From assembly GCA_016870135.1 (NCBI GenBank), contig VGCF01000042.1:1-6260 (forward strand): a stretch of 6,260 bases of DNA, written 5' to 3'. This document shows, piece after piece, positions 1 to 5,067 of this stretch. The notes below the pieces were generated by a model. That model ran no database searches. It saw only the letters and a list, made by a program, of their open reading frames with translations, and was not told the DNA's origin. Numbering within the stretch: position 1 is the first letter of the stretch; the number at the start of each line of letters is the position of its first letter. The translations under genes and the position numbers were made by a program. This DNA comes from Alphaproteobacteria bacterium (GTDB taxonomy: Bacteria > Pseudomonadota > Alphaproteobacteria > Holosporales > Holosporaceae).

Positions 1-1
1 T

Positions 2-643
2 TGGCAAGGGTTAAAAAATCCACCGTATCGCGCACCATTACCCCAACCTCTTAGCGTAGATAGCATGGCCACATTGCTGGGATGGGCGCAAAAAGACCCA
101 TCACCAGAGGGTATTCGCCTGTCGGCCATCCTGGAATTGCTCTATGCCACAGGTATGCGCATATCAGAACTACTCTCGTTGCCCTTGTTTCGCCTAAACG
201 ATGCGGCCCCCAATTTGCGCATCAAAGGAAAAGGAGGACACGAACGTTTTGTGTTTTTTACACCGCAATCCGTGGTGGCGCTGGATCGTTACTTGGCCGT
301 ACGGGTTTGTTTTTTGAATTCGCCAAAGGCCCAAAGCCCCTTTTTGTTTCCATCGCGCGGCAAGAGCGGCCACGTCACACGTCAACGCATTGGACAATTA
401 CTGAAGGAACTCGCCCTGTCCTGCGGCATGGACCCTGAATCCATCAGCCCCCATGGATTGCGCCATGCCTTTGCCACACACTTGCTGCACAGAGGGGTGG
501 ATTTAATGACGTTAAAACACTTGCTGGGACACCAAGATATTTCCACCACTCAAATTTACACCCACGTGCAAACAGAGCGTTGGACGGAACTGTTGACAAA
601 ACACCATCCTTTGGGAGAAAACTTTGGGCAAAAAAATCTTTAA
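2..643 (+). CDS. xerD: Tyrosine recombinase XerD (5'-truncated by window edge)
   Basis: Site-specific tyrosine recombinase that, with a partner Xer protein, resolves chromosome dimers at dif by cutting and rejoining DNA through a 3'-phosphotyrosine. The reading frame is open to the left edge, and the residues before the first ATG (position 65) read LKNPPYRAPLPQPLS, typical of the linker between the N-terminal SAM-like domain and the catalytic domain. The ATG at 65 is therefore internal, and most of the N-terminal domain lies outside the window. Counting from that ATG, the catalytic set is complete: Arg32 (ATGMRISELL), Lys56 (KGKGGHERF), His130 and Arg133 (HGLRHAFATHLL), His156 (LLGHQDISTTQIYTH) and nucleophile Tyr165. 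The HGLRHAFATHLL motif and the HHP near the C-terminus resemble XerD more than XerC, but XerC is not excluded. It is followed eight bases later by the first 5S cassette. Confidence 0.9.
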   Translation, partial: WQGLKNPPYRAPLPQPLSVDSMATLLGWAQKDPSPEGIRLSAILELLYATGMRISELLSLPLFRLNDAAPNLRIKGKGGHERFVFFTPQSVVALDRYLAVRVCFLNSPKAQSPFLFPSRGKSGHVTRQRIGQLLKELALSCGMDPESISPHGLRHAFATHLLHRGVDLMTLKHLLGHQDISTTQIYTHVQTERWTELLTKHHPLGENFGQKNL

Positions 644-661
644 GAAAATGAAAAAAGGGTA

Positions 662-690
662 TTGACGGCGCCGCAAAATCCAGGCATAGT
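662..690 (+). promoter_or_regulatory. Sigma70-type promoter of 5S copy 1
   Basis: A -35 box TTGACG (662-667) is separated by 17 bp from a -10 box CATAGT (685-690), matching the consensus at 5 of 6 and 4 of 6 positions. Transcription would start near 697, about ten bases before the mature 5S end. The same boxes are kept in copy 2. This is sequence inference only; no transcription data are available. Confidence 0.6.
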
Positions 691-707
691 GTTCATAGAT
701 TGTTAGG

Positions 708-827
708 TGGGCTGGTGGTTAAAGCGAAAGGGGAACACACGATCCCATTCCGAACTCGAACGTGAAAACTTTCAGCACCGATGGTATTACGTCTTAAGGC
801 GTGAAAGAGTAGGCCATTGCCAGCCCA
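708..827 (+). rRNA. rrf: 5S ribosomal RNA, copy 1
   Basis: Component of the large ribosomal subunit, 120 nt. The ends pair as the terminal helix (TGGGCTGG with CCAGCCCA). Hallmarks of bacterial 5S are present: CCCATTCCGAACTCG followed by GTGAAA in the loop B/helix III region, CACCGATGGTA before helix IV, and AGAGTAGG near the 3' end. No 23S sequence lies upstream: the xerD stop codon is only 65 bp away. The gene therefore stands outside a classical 16S-23S-5S operon and is probably expressed from its own promoter. The ends were chosen from the terminal helix and could shift by one or two bases. Confidence 0.93.
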
Positions 828-890
828 TTTAAAAATCTGATTACAATTATATCATTTTTTAAAACTTTTGTTTTTGATTGCTAACGTGAA

Positions 891-932
891 ATAATAGAAA
901 ATAATAGAAAACTATATTTTATTTTCTATTAT
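891..932. repeat. AT-rich 14-bp inverted repeat
   Basis: ATAATAGAAAATAA (891-904) is the exact reverse complement of TTATTTTCTATTAT (919-932), leaving a 14-nt loop. The left arm is also tandemly repeated (ATAATAGAAA at 891-900 and 901-910), so the right arm can pair with either copy. It lies 64 bp after 5S copy 1. It has no GC stem typical of intrinsic terminators, so a role in 5S transcript ending or as a binding site is only a guess. Confidence 0.6.
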
Positions 933-1015
933 CATTTGCATCTATTTCTATGTCCGTTATGGATCAAGAGATCTCGAAAAAACCTTCAATGCGTTGTGCT
1001 GTATGTCAATCATCT

Positions 1016-1049
1016 TACAGTCAAACCAAACGCCTACAGTCAAGCCAAA
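1016..1049. repeat. Two 15-bp direct repeats, 19-bp period
   Basis: TACAGTCAAACCAAA (1016-1030) and TACAGTCAAGCCAAA (1035-1049) differ at one base and are spaced by 4 bp. No function is apparent. Confidence 0.7.
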
Positions 1050-1195
1050 GCTCGCAAGATTTTGTTTGAACACTTGATTGTGTATTGATTGTTGTCATGG
1101 AAATACGCGCAGAAACGGTCGATCCCCTCCAGTACCCCCAGGTTTTTTGCACGGGTGCACAATTTTTAGGACTTACAGCAGAGACCAATCAATGG

Positions 1196-1237
1196 GAAAC
1201 AGGATGAACGCTGAGCGAGGAAACAGGACGAGCGCTG
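1196..1237. repeat. Two 18-bp direct repeats, 24-bp period
   Basis: GAAACAGGATGAACGCTG (1196-1213) and GAAACAGGACGAGCGCTG (1220-1237) differ at two positions, both transitions. The 24-bp period is a multiple of three, but neither strand gives a convincing protein across it. Confidence 0.7.
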
Positions 1238-1284
1238 CTTTTTAGAGGTTCCCTTGGCAACTGCGCATAAGAAGGGCCTGCGCA

Positions 1285-1467
1285 GTGGTTGCTTTCTGGG
1301 CGATGCTGTTTTCTGGGGTGACTGTATTATTGATTCTTCCCAGCAATCACACAACGGCATCACACAACAGCATCACACAACAGCGATTTCTCGCCATGTC
1401 CGGTCATGGACCTTTATCATCAATGCGTACACCCCAGTTGTTTCACAACAAGCCATCGCCGTTCTAA
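1285..1467 (+). CDS. Doubtful small membrane peptide (60 aa)
   Basis: A GTG-started frame of 60 codons. It has a plausible Shine-Dalgarno GAAGGG (1271-1276) eight bases upstream. The N-terminus is one hydrophobic segment (VAFWAMLFSGVTVLLIL, residues 2-18), followed by a polar, Thr/Ser/His/Gln/Asn-rich tail encoded in part by the 13-bp tandem repeat. The Shine-Dalgarno lies in the loop of a perfect 7-bp stem (1261-1267 with 1279-1285) that also includes the first base of the start codon. I do not recognise the peptide. The overlapping frames and the repeats make a chance frame quite likely. Confidence 0.2.
   Translation: MVAFWAMLFSGVTVLLILPSNHTTASHNSITQQRFLAMSGHGPLSSMRTPQLFHNKPSPF
1345..1383. 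repeat. Three tandem 13-bp repeats
   Basis: The unit CATCACACAACAG occurs at 1371-1383, as CATCACACAACAG at 1358-1370, and as a degenerate AATCACACAACGG at 1345-1357. The 13-bp period is not a multiple of three, so the copies are read in different frames, which argues against selection on protein sequence here. Confidence 0.8.
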
Positions 1468-1597
1468 TCCAGCGATCTGATTCACTTTTCCCCTAGGCTT
1501 TGGGTCGTTTTAAAAGACGTTTTGCCCGTGTTTGTACTATGGTACAGGTCGTAACCATGGGGTGCTGATAAAAAATGGACTTTTTTAAAAAAGGGTA

Positions 1598-1626
1598 TTG
1601 ACGGCGCCGCAAAATCCAGGCATAGT
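1598..1626 (+). promoter_or_regulatory. Sigma70-type promoter of 5S copy 2
   Basis: TTGACG (1598-1603), a 17-bp spacer and CATAGT (1621-1626), identical to the promoter of copy 1. The two leader substitutions (1630 and 1631) fall just after the -10 box, in the discriminator region, so the two copies could differ slightly in initiation. Confidence 0.6.
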
Positions 1627-1643
1627 GTTTGTAGATTGTTAGG

Positions 1644-1763
1644 TGGGCTGGTGGTTAAAGCGAGAGGGGAACACACGATCCCATTCCGAACTCGAACGTG
1701 AAAACTTTCAGCACTGATGGTATTACGTCTTAAGGCGTGAAAGAGTAGGCCATTGCCAGCCCA
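1644..1763 (+). rRNA. rrf: 5S ribosomal RNA, copy 2
   Basis: A second complete 120-nt 5S rRNA gene, with the same terminal helix and conserved internal blocks as copy 1. It differs from copy 1 at two positions: nucleotide 21 (A to G, position 1664) and nucleotide 72 (C to T, position 1715, just before GATGGTA). Both copies look functional; neither has a deletion. It is followed by an A6-TA-T6 palindrome (1777-1790) and a run of seven T (1785-1791) that might assist termination. Confidence 0.93.
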
Positions 1764-1774
1764 TTTAAAAATCT

Positions 1775-2122
1775 AGAAAAAATATTTTTTTATCAATCAA
1801 ATCATAAAAATAACTTGTAATATATACTTTCCTGATATTGACTATCCATATCTTCTTGACTTATATTATTATAAGTATAAAATTTGCAGTTATGATTATC
1901 TCTATGCGGCCAAAACAGAGTTTAATGCCCCATCTGCCCAGAATCTGATGCATCAGAAACTTGCCGATCATCCAGGCATCGGGTTCATTCAAGAAACCAC
2001 AGCGGCCCAAGACCAGCGGCTCTGCGTCAATCCTTGTTGTATAGGGTTTTTCAGATCTCCCAAAACCAACTTTTTTGACAGATCTGTTGTATTGCCTATA
2101 CGGCATTTGCAGGCGTCGTTTT
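1775..2122. other. Non-coding stretch with GC-richer relic-like island
   Basis: The first half is strongly AT-rich (1801-1860 has 15 G+C of 60), while 1981-2040 has 33 of 60, an abrupt shift. In the island the plus frame through the ATG at 1948 and one minus frame (2106 to 1861) are both open, but neither gives a protein I recognise and neither has a clear ribosome binding site. It may be a decayed gene fragment or part of a long leader of the downstream gene. Confidence 0.45.
1838..1867 (+). promoter_or_regulatory. Candidate promoter upstream of the BPL_N-like gene
   Basis: TTGACT (1838-1843), an 18-bp spacer and TATATT (1862-1867), each matching the sigma70 consensus at five of six positions. 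If used, it would give a 5' leader of roughly 250 nt before the next plausible start codon at 2123. Such matches are easy to find in AT-rich DNA, so this is tentative. Confidence 0.35.
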
Positions 2123-2929
2123 ATGAAAACACTTTTAACACCTTTTTACCCTATGTTTAGTGTGTTTACTGCATCAAACACCTGTGATCAAGAGAGGAGC
2201 ACGGTATATGTATACGAAGATGAAGGAGTAGGAAAAAATTCTTTAAACCAAATACTATCCACATTTCAAAAATTAATAAAAAATTATAGTGTAAAAACAA
2301 TAAATTCTGAAAAAGTCAAAGAAGGGGTTTGGAATAAACATGCAATCGTATTGATTATACCTGGTGGCGCTGACTTGCTTTATGTCAAAAAATTAAATGG
2401 TAAGGGCAATGAGGTGATTCAAACATATGTGAAAGAGGGTGGATCTTTTCTTGGAATTTGCGCAGGATCATACTATGGCTCTTCTTATGTAGAATTTGAT
2501 AAAAATGGTCCATCAGAAGTCTTGGAAAGCAGGGAATTAGGCTTTTTTAAGGGGCATGCCATTGGCCCTATTTTAGCACCATATGATCACAACACGCAAA
2601 GTGGCGGCAGAGCTGTAACCCTCTATACCACCTTGCCCAATGTCAAAAAAACCATAGTGTTTTATAATGGTAGTGGATTTTTTCAGAATGCCGAACAATA
2701 CCCCAATACTCGGGTTATTGGAACGTATGATCATGGTCTTCCAGCGCTTATTTTCATACATTACGGTAAAGGAAAAGTTTTATTATCAGGAGTACACTTT
2801 GAATATGATCCTTCTTTGATCAATACTGACAACCAGCATATGCAAAAAATAAAAGAATCACTGCGCGAGGACAATGAAGTGCGGGAAGTTTTATTTAAAG
2901 ATTTAATGACATTGATAGGAGTAAAATAA
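2123..2929 (+). CDS. BPL_N-type class I glutamine amidotransferase-like protein
   Basis: A 268-aa protein resembling the domain at the N-terminus of eukaryotic biotin-protein ligases (BPL_N), a class I glutamine amidotransferase-like fold also found alone in bacteria. Visible motifs are IIPGGADLLY (residues 78-87), the nucleophile elbow GICAGSYYGS with Cys113, and SGVHFEYDP with His225 and Glu227, which would complete a Cys-His-Glu triad. There is no biotin ligase catalytic domain. The frame is open further upstream to a TTG at 2075, but the ATG at 2123 fits better: it gives a short N-terminus (MKTLLTPFYPMFSVFTAS) that could be a weak signal peptide. The ribosome site is poor, and an ATG at 2153 is an alternative. 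Its stop overlaps the hflX start, implying coupled translation. It is AT-rich in places (2281-2340 has 15 G+C of 60) compared with hflX, hinting at a different origin. The substrate is unknown. Confidence 0.72.
   Translation: MKTLLTPFYPMFSVFTASNTCDQERSTVYVYEDEGVGKNSLNQILSTFQKLIKNYSVKTINSEKVKEGVWNKHAIVLIIPGGADLLYVKKLNGKGNEVIQTYVKEGGSFLGICAGSYYGSSYVEFDKNGPSEVLESRELGFFKGHAIGPILAPYDHNTQSGGRAVTLYTTLPNVKKTIVFYNGSGFFQNAEQYPNTRVIGTYDHGLPALIFIHYGKGKVLLSGVHFEYDPSLINTDNQHMQKIKESLREDNEVREVLFKDLMTLIGVK
2917..2921 (+). promoter_or_regulatory. Shine-Dalgarno of hflX inside the preceding gene
   Basis: AGGAG lies seven bases before the hflX ATG (2929) and within the last codons of the BPL_N-like gene. With the TAATG stop-start overlap it fixes the hflX start and supports translational coupling. 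Confidence 0.8.
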
Positions 2930-4062
2930 TGGAAAACGATTCCTGCGATCTCCTGACCTATTGCGATGCCAGCATGGCAAAACAATGGGATGGGAAAAAG
3001 AACCATAACCTTCCCCCTTTGCGCGTCCTGCTGATTCGATCAGAAAGTGGGCCACTGACGGTAAAGCACGATGCACGATTGGCAGAAAACAAGGGTTTGG
3101 TCAAAGCACTGGGATGGCATTTAATCGAAACCCACGTCTGTCGTCTACGACGCCCTCCCCATCCAGCAACGTTTTTAGGCAAAGGATGGGTCGAACGCAT
3201 AACGTCCGCCATCAAGGCCCAAGACATCCAAATGGTGATTATGGACCCTGATCTGACATCGATTCAACAACGGGTATTGGAAAAAACATGGCAATGTGAC
3301 GTTTTGGATCGTACCGCCTTGATTTTACGTATTTTTCAACAACGGGCACGTACAGCAGCAGGTCAATTGCAAGTCAAGCTGGCCTCTTTTTTGTATCAAA
3401 AAAGCCGACTTGTCAGGGCCTGGACTCATTTAGAGCGCCAACGGGGAGGTTTTGGTTTTTTAGGCGGCCCAGGCGAATCCCAGTTGGAATTAGATCGACG
3501 CATTTTAGACAGCAACATTCTGAAAATTAAAAAGCAATTAGAGCAAGTTCGCAAAACCAGGACCTTGCACCGAAAATCTCGTCAAGATTTCCCAACGGTG
3601 GCGTTGGTTGGGTATACAAACACTGGAAAATCCACTCTTTTTCGTGCTCTGACGGGTGCAGATATTTTATGTGCAGACATGCCCTTTGCCACACTAGACC
3701 CCACGGTTCGCAAAATTCGTCTGCCGTCTGGACAATTTGCCTTCTTAACGGATACGGTGGGCTTTATATCTGAATTGCCATCCTTTTTAAAGCTGGCTTT
3801 TCAGGCTACGCTAGAGGAAATTCAAGAAGCTGATCTGATTCTTCATATCCGGGACATCGCCTGCACGACCAGTGCGTTACAAAAAGAGGACGTGTTGAGT
3901 TTGTTAAAGGATTTGCGCTGTTCTCAACCTCTGATCGAGGTGTGGAACAAAGCCGATTTGGTTCCACATACCCAAGATGACACCACAGGATTATGGACGA
4001 GCGCCACACAAAAAACCGGATTGAAGGCTGTATTGCACCACATCGATACCCTTTTACCTTAA
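2929..4062 (+). CDS. hflX: Ribosome-associated GTPase HflX
   Basis: HflX is a cytoplasmic GTPase that binds the 50S subunit and, in studied bacteria, splits stalled or heat-damaged ribosomes. The 377-aa product has the HflX N-terminal domain (about residues 31-170), a helical linker with the family signature FGFLGGPGESQLELDRR (175-191), and a G domain. The G domain carries P-loop GYTNTGKS (228-235), switch I with Thr255 (FATLDPT), G3 DTVGF (275-279), G4 NKAD (340-343) and G5 SAT (358-360). The protein ends about 17 residues after G5, so it lacks the extra C-terminal domain of E. coli-type HflX and is correspondingly shorter. The start is set by the TAATG overlap and a good AGGAG. In many Alphaproteobacteria hflX follows hfq; here the partner is the BPL_N-like gene and no hfq is in the window. 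Confidence 0.95.
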   Translation: MENDSCDLLTYCDASMAKQWDGKKNHNLPPLRVLLIRSESGPLTVKHDARLAENKGLVKALGWHLIETHVCRLRRPPHPATFLGKGWVERITSAIKAQDIQMVIMDPDLTSIQQRVLEKTWQCDVLDRTALILRIFQQRARTAAGQLQVKLASFLYQKSRLVRAWTHLERQRGGFGFLGGPGESQLELDRRILDSNILKIKKQLEQVRKTRTLHRKSRQDFPTVALVGYTNTGKSTLFRALTGADILCADMPFATLDPTVRKIRLPSGQFAFLTDTVGFISELPSFLKLAFQATLEEIQEADLILHIRDIACTTSALQKEDVLSLLKDLRCSQPLIEVWNKADLVPHTQDDTTGLWTSATQKTGLKAVLHHIDTLLP

Positions 4063-4148
4063 TCACCAAACAGAGCGCAGATTTTAAAGGTTTGTTCAGT
4101 TTTTGTGGTATAGGCTGATCATGTTCCTTTACAAACCCTATACACACC

Positions 4149-5027
4149 ATGACGTATGGAAAAAAAATATTGATTGTCTTGATGAATCTGCCATTAAACC
4201 TTATGGTCAATGCCGGAGGAGGCTACAGCACATCCCACAAAGAGTTACCAGACAGGGATGGTCAAGATGACGGTGGTGCATCGAGTGGTGGTGCATCGAT
4301 TGGTCATGAGGATAGCGGGGACCAACAAATTGGTAATGAGTTTTTTACTAAGAAAAGGAATCCAGGCAGCCAAAAAGTTCTACAAAAAAATGGTCTTGCC
4401 AGTACAACAGAAAATGGAAAACCAATTATTTACAGTGAGGGGTACAAACTAAGCACAACAGAGGACATCAACGGCGAAGAGTTTCAGGTTTCCAAGACAC
4501 GGCCAAAAATGGTTAAAGAAATGAGCAATAACAATAAAATGGACGTCATCGACGCGATTTCCACCGATACTGTGCAGTATCAGCAGCTTAAAAATGGTGA
4601 GGTGGTCTATTTCCCCATCAGTAGTAACCTACAAGTCAGTACTCGCTATGCAAAACAAGAGGACGAGGGGAATGCAGCAGACTCGGTAACCACCTCGATC
4701 AATTGGTCACAGTATCCGCATGAGCAGCGTAATGATGACACCCAATCCTTTCATATAAACCCCCTGTCAGAATCATCAAGCAAACCACTCAACGACAAAA
4801 AGGGCCCCGAGCCACACAGGGCAAATGAGAAGAAAAATGAGAATACTCAAGGCAGCAGAAAAGGCGAAGAAGAGGGCTTTTGTAGTCGTTTGTTGAGTTG
4901 CTTATTCCCCTGTTGCTATAAAAAGAAGGAAATCAGCAATACTATGTATTACGATCAAGAACAAAAGGATGAACAGATGGATCTGTTAAGGACGAAGCGT
5001 CAAAGGCTGCTGCAATCTGTGGAATAA
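4149..5027 (+). CDS. Putative secreted protein with C-terminal cysteine cluster
   Basis: I do not recognise this 292-aa protein. Its first 22 residues look like a Sec signal peptide: Lys5-Lys6, a hydrophobic core (ILIVLMNLPLNLMV, 7-20) and probable cleavage after VNA (22). The body is hydrophilic and rich in Ser, Asn, Gln, Glu, Asp and Lys. It includes a Gly/Ser/Asp-rich part (23-65) with a duplicated GGAS unit, and looks mostly disordered. Near the end, a charged stretch (about 216-242) leads to a hydrophobic patch FCSRLLSCLFPCCYKKK (244-260) with all four cysteines (245, 251, 255, 256), followed by a charged helix-like tail ending at 292. Such Cys-hydrophobic-Lys patches resemble lipidated membrane anchors of eukaryotic proteins; metal binding or disulfides are alternatives. 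The gene lies 86 bp after hflX on the same strand and may be co-transcribed. No good Shine-Dalgarno precedes the ATG, so the start is less certain than the frame. Confidence 0.7.
   Translation: MTYGKKILIVLMNLPLNLMVNAGGGYSTSHKELPDRDGQDDGGASSGGASIGHEDSGDQQIGNEFFTKKRNPGSQKVLQKNGLASTTENGKPIIYSEGYKLSTTEDINGEEFQVSKTRPKMVKEMSNNNKMDVIDAISTDTVQYQQLKNGEVVYFPISSNLQVSTRYAKQEDEGNAADSVTTSINWSQYPHEQRNDDTQSFHINPLSESSSKPLNDKKGPEPHRANEKKNENTQGSRKGEEEGFCSRLLSCLFPCCYKKKEISNTMYYDQEQKDEQMDLLRTKRQRLLQSVE
4272..4301 (+). repeat. In-frame 15-bp tandem duplication
   Basis: GGTGGTGCATCGAGT (4272-4286) is followed at once by GGTGGTGCATCGATT (4287-4301), one base different. It encodes GGASS-GGASI (residues 42-51) in the low-complexity part of the secreted-protein candidate. 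The period keeps the frame, consistent with a translated gene tolerant of length change. Confidence 0.85.
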
Positions 5028-5045
5028 TGCCCTTGGCAGTAATGG

Positions 5046-5067
5046 GGGGGACATACCTCCATCCCCC
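5046..5067. terminator. Hairpin between convergent genes
   Basis: GGGGGA (5046-5051) pairs with TCCCCC (5062-5067) around a 10-nt loop. It sits between the ends of the secreted-protein gene (plus strand) and ychF (minus strand) and touches the ychF stop codon. Neither side has the U-run of a classical intrinsic terminator, so a role as a bidirectional transcript end is plausible but unproven. Confidence 0.4.

Larger units (their letters stand above)
651..838 (+). repeat. 188-bp 5S cassette repeat, copy 1
   Basis: This direct repeat is shared with 1587-1774 at a constant offset of 936 bp, with four substitutions and no indels by my hand alignment: 694 C/T, 695 A/G, 728 A/G and 779 C/T. It covers a promoter, a short leader, the whole 5S gene and an 11-nt tail (ATTTAAAAATCT, including the last 5S base). 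Similarity stops abruptly on both sides. The unit is thus a complete transcription cassette rather than just the rRNA gene. Confidence 0.9.
839..1586. other. Gene-poor spacer between the two 5S cassettes
   Basis: About 750 bp without a convincing gene. The first part (839-940) is very AT-rich and holds a 14-bp inverted repeat. The middle (about 1010-1390) contains three unrelated short tandem duplications, listed separately. The last part contains a possible 7-bp stem at 1537-1543/1554-1560 with a 10-nt loop. No tRNA cloverleaf, transposase motif or conserved protein was recognised. The tandem duplications and broken frames suggest sequence drifting without coding constraint. Confidence 0.6.
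1587..1774 (+). repeat. 188-bp 5S cassette repeat, copy 2
   Basis: Second copy of the unit at 651-838, same orientation, four substitutions in 188 bp. It is preceded directly by TTTTTT (1581-1586), where copy 1 is preceded by unrelated sequence, and followed by AGAAAAAATATTTTTTT instead of GATTACAATT. The sharp edges mark it as a duplicated or dispersed unit. Confidence 0.9.

Noticed and set aside
65..643. ATG at 65 as the real start of the recombinase
   Set aside because: The frame continues upstream to the window edge with residues typical of the Xer interdomain linker, and no ribosome site fits; the gene is cut by the window.
1254..1496. 80-codon plus-strand frame started by TTG
   Set aside because: It overlaps the other candidate frame, has low-complexity repeats out of phase with a 13-bp unit, no clear ribosome site and no recognisable protein.
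1491..1586. Possible tRNA or 23S remnant before 5S copy 2
   Set aside because: There is a short stem at 1537-1560 but no TTCGA-type T-loop, no acceptor stem pairing and no recognisable 23S 3' end.
1482..1676. Minus-strand frame across the second 5S cassette
   Set aside because: It runs antisense through the promoter and 5S gene; the protein is an accident of the rRNA sequence.
2075..2122. TTG start extending the BPL_N-like protein by 16 residues
   Set aside because: The extension is Cys/Arg/Tyr-rich, spoils the short hydrophobic N-terminus and has no ribosome site; the ATG at 2123 is more natural.
4083..4114. Separate promoter for the secreted-protein gene
   Set aside because: TATAGG (4109-4114) has no -35 box at a proper distance (TTGTTC is only 11 bp away, TTTAAA 20 bp), so I could not support it.
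3806..4210. 134-codon minus-strand frame opposite the end of hflX
   Set aside because: It is a shadow of the hflX coding sequence and of the start of the next gene, without family motifs.
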